This document shows positions 1 to 12,880 of a DNA stretch of 64,000 nt, one piece after another (the first letter of the stretch is position 1; every line of letters starts with the position of its first letter). A program made the position numbers and the translations under genes. The notes beneath the pieces were generated by a model, which had not been told where the DNA came from, searched no databases, and saw only the letters and a list, made by a program, of their open reading frames with translations. Source of the DNA: Kappaphycus alvarezii. Taxonomy: Eukaryota; Rhodophyta; Florideophyceae; Gigartinales; Solieriaceae. Where the stretch lies: positions 1-64,000 of the forward strand of contig NADL03000076.1 in NCBI GenBank assembly GCA_002205965.3, read 5' to 3'.

Positions 1-1812
1 CAGTACCGCAGGCCAATGAGGGAATAGAATCCTCTGGAACGTCAATGTCAGATCTGCGGAGGCCAATAGCATCAAATGAATTGTCAATGAGTTGCTCTGC
101 AAGTTTTGCATAAAAATCTTTTTGGACATGCAATTTCTTGCACCCATCAAACCCTTGTATAGCAGCCATGAGTCAACGATGCAAATTGCAAGCAAAGATG
201 TATTAACCCTCAGTGACCAATCATTGACTTCGAATTTCTTCTCCAATCCAAGGTCATCCTGTCTGCATCTGTTATGCCTGTCAATCTGGGAGCACGTTTG
301 ATAATATGTGCTGACAACCGCTGGAACTGGAATTTCCATTTCCACAAGCACGTTTCATTACCAGAAGATCTCCAACGAGATCTTCTGATAGGCTCTGACG
401 GAAGTGTTGTACCGGAGTACTGACAAAGTATCTTCTGTCTCTATCCATCCACAGAACGGCCATCATAGAAGGGTGGCTTTCCGTCCTGGACTTACCATAC
501 AGATATGATCTCCGCGCCTGAAAGTTCCAGCCCTGACAAAAATGACATAGGAAACTGCCTTGTCGCATTCTTGACGACACCTGTAAACCTCAGTCCATAT
601 TCGAAAAAGCGCATTTGCTGTGGCCACAGAAGCAAATGCAGAGTCTGCACAGACAAGTCGATTAATGAAACCAAGGCTCTGTAAGGCGAAGAACAATAGC
701 AGTACCATGAGGGAAATTTGACTCGTAACGCCGATTACTGCTTCAGATGCTGACAAAACAATCTCCAAATTCAATACAATTCCACTGACACCGCAGCATG
801 CAGTCTTGATCTCACATCCGTTTTCAGGCTTACGGTCCATGGCGACATAGTGCGGTAGTCCTTCTGACATCCAGTCCCCCCCATTCCGTACCAGCGCGAC
901 ATGCTTTCATCCACGCAAATTCTCTCCGATGGCGAAAAACTTGACCTCCTATGCCGTTTTATGGCCTCCACGAATCCGCTGACCAAAGACCATCTTCTGT
1001 CAGTGCTTTCAGTTTCAGTGTAGCGGCTGAATGTAATACATGAGACCAGTGCTTCGAAACGGTTCCTCGAAATTATTTTTCCAAAAGCCGCCAATGGAAT
1101 GTATTTGGATGTAGACTGTGTACTCCAAAGTGACCTTCTGCTTGTAAACTCGAATCTGCATAGCAATATGAGAATTCCAAAAAACTTTAGAATTTCACCA
1201 GCTGTGTACGCATGTGCCCACCATTAGCGAGTTTCCGGTTTGTAAGTTCGGTAATTGTAGAAAGGTGTTCGACGGGAAACATGCAAAGGAAAAAATCATA
1301 CGGGGTCTTCTCATACTCGGTATGACCTTGTATGTACGTGTTCCCTGCTGGACCAATTACCTTCCATGGCCGACATGCCGTTGATCCATTCAACGGTAAT
1401 ACTACCTCCTGATTGGTCCAAATTTTTCCATGCACTTCTTTGCATACCCTCCTACTCCGGCCATCCCATTGGCTTCTTCTCGAGGTTCTTCAACAGAAGG
1501 TTGACGATTCGGTAGGTCGACCTCAGCAGCAGTTGTCTCTTTTCATTGGACGTTGCTAGGTCCCTTCAGATGCTTCTCCTGGCTTGATGTTGACGAGTTT
1601 CAAGCTGACGCGCTTTGTCCTGTCCTGAATGGACCAGTCTGCGGTGACCGAAGTCTGACGTCTTCCGGTAGATGTGTCAACTTCGATGTGACCACGGTTC
1701 CGTTGACGCGCTTACTTCTCCAAAGGGAACCGAATAGTCTTACACTCAGCCGCTGACGTGACAAGGGTTGCGCGAGTGTTGACAAGGTTTCCGGGCTGTT
1801 GACGGGGGTCAT
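1..1812 (-). mobile_element. PiggyBac-type DDE transposase, degraded and truncated by window edge
   Basis: Cut-and-paste DNA transposase of the PiggyBac group (DDE_Tnp_1_7-like). Reading down the minus strand, an N-terminal disordered stretch may begin at the ATG near 1812. A segment with TPYDFFLCMFP and TN follows at about 1.2-1.4 kb, then ICVDESMSRWYG with the first acidic catalytic residue near 910. Next come HYVAMDRKPENGCEIK (about 810-850), VCADSAFAS with the second Asp near 645, and IDRHNRCRQDDL with the third Asp near 281. After that WSLRVN and CIVD continue towards position 1. The order and spacing match the family as I know it. The reading frame changes at least three times (near 1.17 kb, 0.8 kb and 0.6 kb), so it is a dead copy. 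The C-terminal end lies outside the window and terminal repeats could not be seen. The variant SRWYGMGG resembles oomycete and algal members. Confidence 0.8.
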
Positions 1813-1979
1813 TTGGATTCGTCATTTTTGGTTAAATTTTTCGATGTTGACAAACTTGTTGTGTGTTCGAATGAACTGTGAGGAGTAAACTCCGAAGTTT
1901 TGCACGGTTGACTACCTAAGGTGCTATTAGATATGGTGAAAAGCTAACGGTGTCATTCTGTAAGTTTTTTATATAAAAT

Positions 1980-2290
1980 CTAGCCGTTAGAAATATGGAC
2001 TCATATGAGTACAATTGTCCTCTGGACACTAGACTAAGTCGTTCTACTTTTGAAGTTGTCTTCCACCTTGCTTGAAATCCCCAAAGTGAAGCAGTTTATT
2101 TTGCTAATAAATACTTTTAAGCTAACCCAAAATTCTAAAACAAACAAAAAAATACCGTGAAATGCACTAAAGAGAATACTGTGGACGAGATTGACTAGAT
2201 GGAAGATATTGTCAAGGTAAATATATAAATGTCCCCTTGGAGCTCCAAGTCACCGGCTAGAATTGAGTTTAAACTTACTAGAGTGTTACA
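1980..2290 (-). repeat. Ancient LTR remnant related to the gypsy LTRs at 35.0, 41.8 and 43.8 kb
   Basis: From about 2050 the plus strand aligns by eye with the central part of the three gypsy-family LTRs. The shared blocks include gaagttgtcttccaccttgc, gaagcagttta, an AT-rich block with acttttaagcta, aacaaac, aaatgca and tcaaggtaaatat, all in the same order. Identity looks to be roughly two thirds, far below that between the intact LTRs. The orientation equals that of the other LTRs, so the parent element read on the minus strand. No internal region is recognisable beside it, so it is a fossil solo LTR or fragment. Outer ends are uncertain. Confidence 0.6.
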
Positions 2291-5200
2291 CAACTAAGCC
2301 TAGTATCTTCGGAAGCCTTGGAATATACTTTCTTCATCTACGAGCAGCTTGCCACAAGAATCATTATATTAATGTGCCAGGCTGAAATGATTAAAAATTA
2401 TGCAAAGTCATCGTGCCATGAATACGCCACGTTGAAATCATGAAAAAATCATGAAAATCCAAATGAAGCATCCAAATGAGGTCTTATCTCTGATATTTTT
2501 CGCAGCCACAATTTTAGTGTATAGGAAACAACTCTGAAAATATTCAGAATTACTTTGTTGGTGGTATCTATGAGGTTTTTTCTATCAGAAAAGACATTAG
2601 CTTGCACATTGACAGTAAATAGCACTAATTGATCAACTAGCAAGCATGGGAACTGCGATAGATACTGACATTTTCTTTACCTATTGACTATGTAGAATTT
2701 ACAAAGAAGAATTAATTAAATGCAATAATTAAGACATTAGCTGATGACAAAGTAGAATAGGACATGGTCAGTGTTCGGCTTCTAGAGATCCATACAAAAC
2801 TGTATTTGTAGCTTGGATAAATTGAATTCGCATCTTCAGCTGGTGCTATCAGCTATGAAAAGAAAAAGTAATGTAATAATTGCGAATGCAATGGTCACTG
2901 CTCATCCAAATATTATTAGATTATTAATATCCCGAGTCACAGCCTACTTAAGTTTTATAAGAAAAAATATAGTAGAAGGAAGAATTGCAGTGAAAAAGTG
3001 ATGAAAACGACTTACAGGGGATGAATATGACAATAAGAAAAGAAATATGCGTGCATTTCCCGTACATGTAAGGTAGCTGATACGGAAGAAAGAACCGTGA
3101 TGGATTCAGAGACCACTAAGTACATGCTTCATGAAATTTCCCGGCTTAATTCAAAGAAGCGTGCAACATACATATTGCACTTAAGGATTAACCAAAGATT
3201 TCCGCTACACGCAATGGGAGATGTGTTGCTACATCGTCTACTGTTCAGTCCAAAATTGATGTTTCATTGAGTATAAAAATCGGTTCAATTTATTTTTCCA
3301 TGTACCTCCTTTATACTCTTGCACTTACTCGGACGCTGGTAGCAATAGTTTTTATGCCTGACTGTGCGCTTTTATTAGACAATGAAAAGAATTATCAACT
3401 TCTGGGAAGAAGTAAATTGGGTAACGATGATTTGTTTTAATCGGAAAGACGAGAGGTTCAGCGGCGGAATGAGAAATTCAGAAGACTACCCTATGAGGGA
3501 AGCGGTGAAAGCTTTGGAAAAATATGAACCAGATGGAGCACAGCCAATATTTGCGAAGAATACTGAATCAATTTACTTCAAAGCATACTCTGCAGAGTAT
3601 ATTTAGCCAAATACAGATTATGAAGATAAAGTTACTGAAGCCATTGATTAGGAACCTAACATTGCCTTCGCCACAACACAAAATGATATCAACGACGGTT
3701 TTGGCTGCTCTGCACGAAGCTATAAAGATCCAACCATCCGAAACCTACGCCTTGGGCACTAAGAGTCTAAAAAACATTGAAAGCTTGATTAAGGAAGTAA
3801 TTCTGGTTCATTTCAATGATCATTATTAGGCATGGGAGTTATACATTGCCGATATTTTACAACATTTCTAGAAAGGGGAGTTCAACAAAGGCTAGAAAGC
3901 CCGAAAACTTGCAAATTGATGTGATTGGAAATTTAAATCAGCATTAAGCTATTAAACAACAGTATTAATTTGAGACAAAAAAAGGTGAATTATACTTCAT
4001 ACTGACGATGGATGGAGTCAAACCTACAAAGCATGTTACATTCCTCGCAAAAAACTTTATTGGGATCGATAAGCTCTCAAAAAGGGGTAATGATAGGATA
4101 GTTTAGTTGTCGTCTGACACTTTTTAGGCGGATTAAATCGAAGCGGAGTTGAAGAGACGCTCTCAGAAGTGCGTTCCACTCATAATAGTAGCCCTACGGG
4201 CTCTCAACACTGTAAACAATGGAAATTGCTGAATAATTGCCGTTATTTGCACACATTCGAGTCTGTCCCAACCGATAGTTAGCTTGATAGAGATGGCTTC
4301 ATCACTGATATTGATACCATGGAACATATCCCGTTTGATCTAGAAGACGGAAATAGGGAAGTTGCTAATCCGGTTCGTGTCAAAACCAAATCAATGCCTT
4401 AATATCAACTAATAACGAAACAAGAGTTAGCCAGTCACTATCTAGTGAGGAATTAGAGTTTGAAAGAGGCCACCCAGGAAAAATTTGGCCATTTGACATC
4501 TATTGAAACATGGAAGCGGAACCAGAAAATCCTTCTGAGCCAGAACGTGATTTACATGTTTCTTCATCCAGTTCCCAATTAGAATCTGAGTAGGCCGATA
4601 TGTTGACATAGCCAATCCCTTGTTGATCAGGATATTGAAATGATTTGTGCCTACAAGATAGCAAATCAAATTCAACATTGCATTAAAATGTCTTGGTACG
4701 GGGCTGTCCCAAAATTTCCAACTAGAGAAACCGCTTTTGATAATTCGGTCCTAGTCCGAACAGAAAGAAAAATAAAAGGGTCATGGACAGAATTATGTGT
4801 TTTTCCTTGCATTTCAGTCTGCCGTTATCCGCTTAGGATTCCTTTTTCGTACAAAACGTGACCCATCGGAGGAGGAGGTGTGTTGTCTTTGGCTTGGAGC
4901 ACGTTTAGAGAATAAAAAGTATGCTATATGAGTAGACTGCGATACAAAAACAAAATTTCCTTGGTCCGAGATTTTCGAAAAGAAATAAAGGCATCTTAAA
5001 TAGGTATTTTGTTGCAAATAAAATAGCGATCTCGCGCTCCAAGTGGCATGTCAGCTTTAGATTTCCAAAGATTACAATTTCATCTACATAGAACAGGAGG
5101 AATGAAAATTCTTATAATTTTTGCATGAAGAATACACATTCATTCATTACTACCTTCCGAAAACTATTTTTTGACTTTGAAAACTTGTTAAATATACTAA

Positions 5201-8200
5201 AGCTTTGACGCCTCCCTAATTCCGTAGCAAATTTTTAATAAGAGCATATATGACCATTAGAACTATTAGCTAACGATATGCAAGGTACTTACGTCTACAC
5301 CAGAATACTTTTTGGTTGTTGAGATGAAAGAAAGAAAGCTTCAATCCAGCTGCTCCAAAGACCAATAGAAGGCGCAAGATATCATTAATATTTACTTGAA
5401 ATTACCATATAAAAACCGGGGCACGCACACCAGACTTCTGAGAATCTCCAGTGTTTTGTACAATTCACTATGGCCAAAAGGAAGGATTAAAATCTATCCG
5501 AGTTTCTCTCCGAATCACATTGATACTCAGGAATAATGGCTGCCGGAATTAACTTTACAGATGGAGGAGGCCTGTAAATACAGTTCTGATTATTTTTTAC
5601 TGCTAAATGCTTTCCCTTTTGTATGTAATGCAAAGGAAAAACGAGCACCCTCTACCAGTCTGTATTCCGAGTTTGTTTCAGTTTCTTCATGCGGTCAAAA
5701 TGTTGGATGGGTGAAAATAGGGCTTGATAAGCTTTATTTGTTCACCAGCAATCAACACTGCTTTCCATGGCATCTTAGGTGCCACTGATTGTAATTTGAA
5801 TGTGCCGCTACCTCTTCATGTAAGGCATATTGCCTTGTAGTACAAGAACGTTCAGGAATCAGTATGCTCAAAGGAGACCGCGATCAAGTATGTTCGCCCG
5901 AATCTCTGCAAAAGGAATTACTGTCAGCCCCCTAAAGACATCACCAGGACTTTTCCAACATAATTGAACTGATCTCGAAGTGGCCTTTCACTAATCGAGA
6001 TAATCGAGGTGCACCAGATAAAACATACATCTAGTGGCATTTAATTGTGTTAATATCTCAGCACGAGACCATTAACCCTCCCTGATCCATATTTCATCAT
6101 TAATTTTGTGTAGTAATAACCAAGTTGAGTATGGAAAAGCTCATTTATGAACAAAGAAATGTTTGAAGCAGTAGACTAATGTGGCAAGAAGTACTTAACC
6201 TCTTGTCCGCGAGTCACGAATCAAATAGAAAGGCCAAGGTTTTAAAGGTTTAGTCTCCCAGTCCTGAGTTTCTGGGGAAGTGACTGCTCAATCCCTCGAG
6301 TTCCAGCGCTTCCTGCATATCTCCATTTGAGGGCCAGGCAAAGTGAGATTTTCATAAATCACACAACATAGCAAACTGCACCATGCAGTAACAATTCAGC
6401 GGCGAGAGTTTGAAGTACAGGCTATTATATCTTTTCATTAATGGATTTAAATGTGATTTGAAGCCCCTTTGGTTATTGAAGGTCAATATCCAGCGTTTCG
6501 TTGAGGTGACGGGAGATGCATCTAAATAATGTTTTTGTCTTTTCCTAAGTGCGTGAAGATGATGAAAAGTACAATTTCAGAGATACTAATACTGTTCTTG
6601 TAGAAACAAGAAGGTAGGGAGGTCGGCCAATGATGATTCGGTAAGATTGGTGTTATTTCAAAAGATCTCAGATGGGCTTGCTGAAGACATATGCCGAGTT
6701 TTAGCAGGGGAGTGTGAAAAGAGAATTTTATTGATCCAGTAATATGTACCTGGTACTTGGTTCCCATATTAGGCCTGAGAAATATTAATGTTTCAGGTTT
6801 GAGTACCACTTGTTAAGCCATTAAACGACCTCAGTACTCCAAAAAAATGTGTTGTCAGAAGTTGCAGCCAAAAAATATTATATTTTGTAGCAATGACACT
6901 GAATTCCTTATGAATGCAATATTTTCCTCTATCAAATCATAATAGAAAAGTGTAGGTTACTGCGAAAGAAGTAAAGGCGCTGTCCGTTGTTTGATGGTTG
7001 TAGTCTTAAGCTCAACAGTGCTTCATGGAAGTATAATCCATGAAGGTGGCCGGCCTGATTGGCGCTGTATTTAGACTCGCCCAGTCTTTACATATATCAT
7101 GGTTGGTCAGTTTTTCCTGATGAATCACTGGGTTTCTCCATGTGGCTGAGAAATTAAAAAAATACATGCAATTATGCGTACAAAATGTCGCTCCCTCGAG
7201 AATCAGACTACTTGCAACAGTAATTTTCAGGAAATTAATTTAAGGTTGTAGTTATGCAACTATGATGCTTTACTCAAAGTGCGTCGCATTGTATGACTCA
7301 ACGATAATTCCACTGTTCAATTGGACTTGGACGAAATCATTTCCAAGCAGAAAGGAGGTTCCACCAGCTGCCTTAAAATTTTCCAGATATTTTTAGTACA
7401 AATAAAAGAGCGACTGTTGAAGAAATTGGGTATGACATTAGAATTAAAATAATCTGTGGGATTCCCAGCTGCCAATTTGTTGTAACATTTTTTTCGGAGC
7501 CTAACGGTCGCTATAATGGCTTGGCATTACAGCTGCATATGAAAAACTGTATTTAAAAAATACTGTCCAGCTGGAGTTTGATTCAAGTTAGCAATTAATG
7601 AAGTTATTGTTTGGAAGATGGCCGCATTCGTGTATCTGCTCGACGCTAATTTCGGAGGTACAGGCCATGTATGATGACTGTTGCTGGCCTGTGGTAATTA
7701 ATTACTTTTCATGCAATGCTTGTGAAATACGCAAAATGGTCTGCATATTTTATTGAAATACTATTCTAGTTCGTCCCGGACTGGTACATTTATAGTCCGG
7801 AGAATCTTGCTTAACGTCTCTTTAAACGACATTTTGAAGCTGTATTTGAGTCGCTTGGAGTCTGGCAGACATTTTTAAAGTAGCTGCAACTTGATAAGAT
7901 GATGGCAGCTGGTAAAGATGGCATATTGGGGTTTATATTGAGAAGAGCCTAAATTTTGGTGAGGATTGCTGGATCTGGGGTGATAGGTGTGAAGAAGCGG
8001 GCTAGGAGTAGGAGATAATGTTTCCATGCAAACATATAACATTATGGGCGCTTATCTGTCCAATTAACTGGAGTGGCACTCTCGGCTATCCTGCACATGG
8101 GGAAAATTGTCCCTAGAATATTCAACTGTACGTTTGTACCTCTAAATTTGGGGGCTACCTAGTATCAGAAATAATTAGCGATAAAAATATTTAGAACAAC

Positions 8201-11200
8201 TTAGAATATAAGAAGCAGACCTGAAATCACTACAAAGCTCCCCGGTAAGCGCGGATCGACAAATAGTTTCATACTTTTATTGTAGTTTCTGGTATCGAAA
8301 ATTTCTAATTAGTACGGAGAAAACGGAAAGCAGCGAATGCATAGACTTTCATATACAGTATGCTCTGATGCATATCAATAGAGATCGCATTAAAAGTCAA
8401 TTTATCCATATTTTTATCAAAAAAATCTGTGTATCAGGCCCTGGAAGAAAGTACCAATTAGGAGCAAACTCTCTTGTGAACGACTGTTATTTGGGTAATT
8501 TAATATGCAGTAGTTTTTGCATGAAAGCGGTTGTTTATTATTGTAATATTTCAGATTAAAATATTTTCGTACACAGTGAAAAGTTGAGAGGCTTTCATAA
8601 CCCCTGAAAAGGGCTAAAATATATATATGTATATTGTCTCGGGAATAAACGCAACAGCCGTACTCGAAACAAAATTCTGGATTTTGTAACCGAAACACTT
8701 CCCATGGGCGTTAATTTATGAAAAGCGCAAAAGGCCATATTTTTTCTCTTAATTTTTCTTTTAATATTCATTTAATTCCGAATCCAAACATTTTCATGGT
8801 TTAACTGAGTATAGGACATGGAATGAACTATTTTCATCGCTTTATGTTCCGATAATATTAATGAATAATTTGAAAGCCTCTTTCAAACTGGGATATATCT
8901 AAACAACAATTCTGAAGTCAGATATTTAGACGAAGAAATATCAAAATTACATTCACCCGGTGATTATTATACAAAAAAATGCGTTTAAACTCTCTCTTAA
9001 TTTAGGTTGTATAAAATTGTTCCCAGTGAGATCTTGCAGATATCAAGACCTATGTAAAAATATCTAATAATGGTTCCAATAAGTATACAAAATTTCATTG
9101 AAGAATTCATTTTTTTAGACTTCAAACATGTCATTCTCGAATAATGTTTGCTCAAAAATTCAACTTAGTATTCTCAGCGTTTATTCTTCAACTGAATAGA
9201 TGCTTTGTACTAGAAAACTGCTGTGTAGATACTGCAAAAGTCATTTACGATACTGAATTTGCTCATAATCTCTAGCTGCGAGATTTGTGGAAGAAAACGT
9301 GACAATTTAGAAACAAAATAAAGTAAAGGTACAGCAGTGGGGCCATGAATTGGCGCATGAAGAATTGATGTGTTGCATCAAATAGTTGCATGGGTTTTAT
9401 CCGCCCGGCGTCCTGACATGGCCGAAAACAAACAGACCAATGAAGTCACTGCACGACTTTCATATGGAATTCACACTATGGTGTCATTCTACCCAGGGCG
9501 ACCTGTAATAATTTCTGCATTGATTCGCTGTAAATCGGCACATCGCCATGAATGCATGAGCATTTAGAAATTTGAAGATAACTAATTTCTCCAAAAAAGA
9601 CATTTAAAAGGTAAAAATATTTAAACAGGGAAATAGTGAGCAAATAAATCGATATTTGTTATGCAGTTGACCTTTTCTATTCCAAACTAAGGTTAATTAT
9701 AGCTCTTTCGACTGCACCAGTGCTATTCCGAACCCCCTTTGGTTCTCCATGATTGTGCGTATATGCTCCTTTGCCCTTTATAAGAAGAAGAATTCGATAG
9801 AATTCGAAACTGCCTATTTTCGTGCTAATAGTAGCCAGTTAATCATAATTCAAATTAATGAACTCTGAATTCTTCTCAAGCAATTTTCGAGAGACTCTTC
9901 TGTTTTCTCCTTCTTTTAACTAAGTTCAAACGCAGGTCAAAACGCACTCCACGATTTATCTGTCATCTGTAATCTAAAATTCAAAAAAAATGCTGAACAA
10001 ACACTTTTAAATTCAATTGAAGCATCTTTCCATTGATCTTGGGAACTTTGACCAACGTTTTTATTGACAAGAAAATTATTTGTCAGCTTTTTACCATTGT
10101 AGTAGTATCCTAGTCCAATAAAAGGATTTTAGATTTTGTGATTTTTTTATTCCGTTGCTGTTATATTTACTGTGATACTTTGATTTTGGTGGTAATGAAC
10201 TGTAAAGTGCATTATATTCTCCTTCCGACAAAATTATCGCTGTTTTATCTCCAATGAAATATATTATCTTTATTTCGGGACAGGTAAACAGGAAATTATT
10301 TCACTCTGATCATCGAGTGCTGAGAAGAGTGTTATCATTCAAATATTTATACAATTTTTAGTCTGACAGAATTTTCATCATGGGAGACGAAGTAAGTTCC
10401 TAGTTAATACAATGAATAGGACACAATGAAAAGTTGAGCGTCATGTCTGTCGTCGAAGCTTGAACTACGACCTCCGTTCACATACTCGATGTGTGTCAAA
10501 TTTGCTCATCACAGCTTCCTTCACCAAAATATTTCAGCCAGATTATCTGTAGTGATAAAAGAGCCCCTTGTGCTCCCTTATCCTATTTAATTCAAACTAA
10601 ATGTACTTCCCCTCATCGCTCATTCATGCTTCAACATGTGATATTGCAAATTTTTCCCCGCGTCAACCCTGGTACTATTAGCTACAAAGCCATTCTTCTG
10701 TTCTTTCTCATTCTTGATCAAACATTTCAGCGAAGCCCACAGATTTGTCGCTATGGAAATCAAAAATATAGAGCTGAAGGTGACAGCAGAGATATAGAAA
10801 TCGCAGTTTTGCAGTTGGCCTTATTTATCCATAAAAGAGTCCGTCTGTCGCAGGATTACTGTGTAAAAAAGTGAGAGGAGGCCCTCAGGAGATTACAGTA
10901 TTTCCGTACTCTGCGTTGTTTCCTGCATTCTTACTTATTTCCGTACTCTGCTTTGTTTCCTGCATTCCTACTGCAACCACTCTCCGTTAGGAATAGGCAA
11001 TGAGCCCAGCGAAGATGGAAAAACAGGAAAGTTATCAAAATGTGCATTTTGACAGTCTAACAAAAAGGGGGACGTGCATCATTCGTAAATTTGTAATGCT
11101 AAAAGCTAGTGGTGTTTTGAACGTACAGAGTTTTCAAGAACCCATTTGACAAGGAGTACTGCAAAAACTATTACAAATAAGTCCCGCCAAATAGAAACAG

Positions 11201-12880
11201 AATCTTTTTCTCTGTTCTGCTTGAACATCTGTAAAGTAACCATTTTTGGACCTACTGCTACTGAGGTCTGAGTGTTCTGTATTTTTCCAGTCTCAGTTAT
11301 ACATTTACACTGTTTTGGATATGGTTGTAGTATTTATTTTAAGGTAGGGTGGACTTAAACACCCCCCAGGGATTGTAACTGGTGGAGAATTATTTATGCT
11401 AGAGCCGACCTATAACATCTTCTTTCTATAAAAAGCCTCTACGTTTTGAGCAAGTAAAGAGAGCAACCGACAATTTTATTTCAACCTTTTTAACTGCCTC
11501 TAGTCGCATTGCTGATACTTTAAAGATGGAGAAAATGAGTAGGGACGTGAAAAGAAGATTAAAGAAGTCAATAGTTTCGGTAGTGAATCACGTAACAACC
11601 GCATCTGCAGATCGCAGAAGGATAAACCGGATGATGATATGTTCTGCTGCGATTTTGGTGAAAAAGCCATGTTCCATCACAGTGACGCGAGTCAATGAAT
11701 AAGATTTATGCTATAAAAGTTCAGTAACATGAGAGATGCTCATTTAATGACCAGGTCAAAACTCCGAAACATGTAGCCTTCGAGCTTTGTTTGTAACTGG
11801 ATCATGATCATCAATCAGTTGATGAGGACTTTCTATCTCTACTGACTTCCTTGAAGAAGTCAATAGTGACTATAGGCAGGATCTGGGATTTGATATAGAA
11901 GGCCGATACTAATCCTTTTATGATACTGAGCAGCTGTTTTGACGTAATAAAGTCAAGAATCGTCCACTTTTCGATTAAGAGTATTTTTGAAAAAGAGTAC
12001 TTAATCAAGTCGAAGTCCTCAGAAGTGAAGTTGAACTGTAAGGGAAAGTTAAAATCATCTCATGTTTACCATTACATGCGTCTTTTCTCTAAAATATCAA
12101 AGAAAGAGGGAAATAATAATATTGAGGCCCGTCTGACCCTAATTGTCAAAAATAACAAATATTCCAACTATTCTTACCCCGATAAATTCCACGGAATGGG
12201 TCTCGGCAGTGGAGGAGAGTATTTTATTACAGAATACAAAAATTTTAGTGATTTAAGATGCACTGTATTCTTCAAACATATAATTTGACTGCGAAAAGAT
12301 TTAGCTCATTGTCCTGTATTCCTCACAGCTTCCTTAAGATATAAAGTTGAAACCTTATCTACATTCCGACGTGACTATTTCCCCTCAAAGATTAGTTAGA
12401 TGGAAGTTTGTTAAGTCTTAATTAGTAACATGAATAAAAGTTGTAATTAGAATAATTTGTAGAGAGTTTCCAATTATATTTCTATTTTAAGTATTGTCTT
12501 CTTTTCTATCTATATTCAAATTAAAAGTTCTCCATCTACATTTCTTTAATCTATATGCTTCCATTATTTGTAACTTAATCGTCACAGGCAGAAAGAGAAA
12601 AGAACGCCTGGGAAACGAGAGTTGATTACAAAAATATATAACCAATACCAGAATTGTCAACAATTTCAACAAATATACATGTTACTCTGAGCTTGTTCTC
12701 TCAATGGAATCGTATTAGATGAAGTGTTAGCTCTTGATACTATCTTTCTTAGTTAAATCAATGCAATTCATATTGTCTATACACGGACCATTTCCATAAA
12801 TATGTATTCTTCAGGATCAAAGTAGGTAATCTATCTGGAACCTATTCATTTGCGTGCTGGAATATATTTTACACATTCTC
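2291..12880. other. AT-rich, stop-dense stretch without a confident gene
   Basis: About 10.5 kb of AT-rich DNA in which no open frame exceeds 127 codons (10,491-10,874 plus) and none reads as a known protein. The frames at 3382-3829 (plus) carry a stretch that faintly recalls the linker before a copia RT, too weak to call. Frames at 4442-4678, 6522-6809 and 8417-8698 (minus) and 11,920-12,288 (plus) are unrecognised. Given the fossils at 12.9-20.6 kb, this is probably old decayed transposon DNA. That is an inference. Confidence 0.5.
10899..10972. repeat. Tandem duplication, two 37-bp copies
   Basis: Two adjacent 37-bp units (10,899-10,935 and 10,936-10,972) beginning tatttccgtactctg differ at only two positions. 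The duplication is therefore much younger than the surrounding decayed DNA. No coding role is apparent. Confidence 0.9.

Noticed and set aside
3382-3829. Possible copia RT linker remnant
   Set aside because: Only a few residues agree with the linker before copia RT; similarity is within chance.
10491-10874. 127-codon plus frame in the AT-rich block
   Set aside because: The longest frame there, but without recognisable domain or convincing composition; not enough to call a gene.
11526-11702. 58-codon basic peptide frame
   Set aside because: Tidy but isolated; no homology or context, and alternative frames read equally well.
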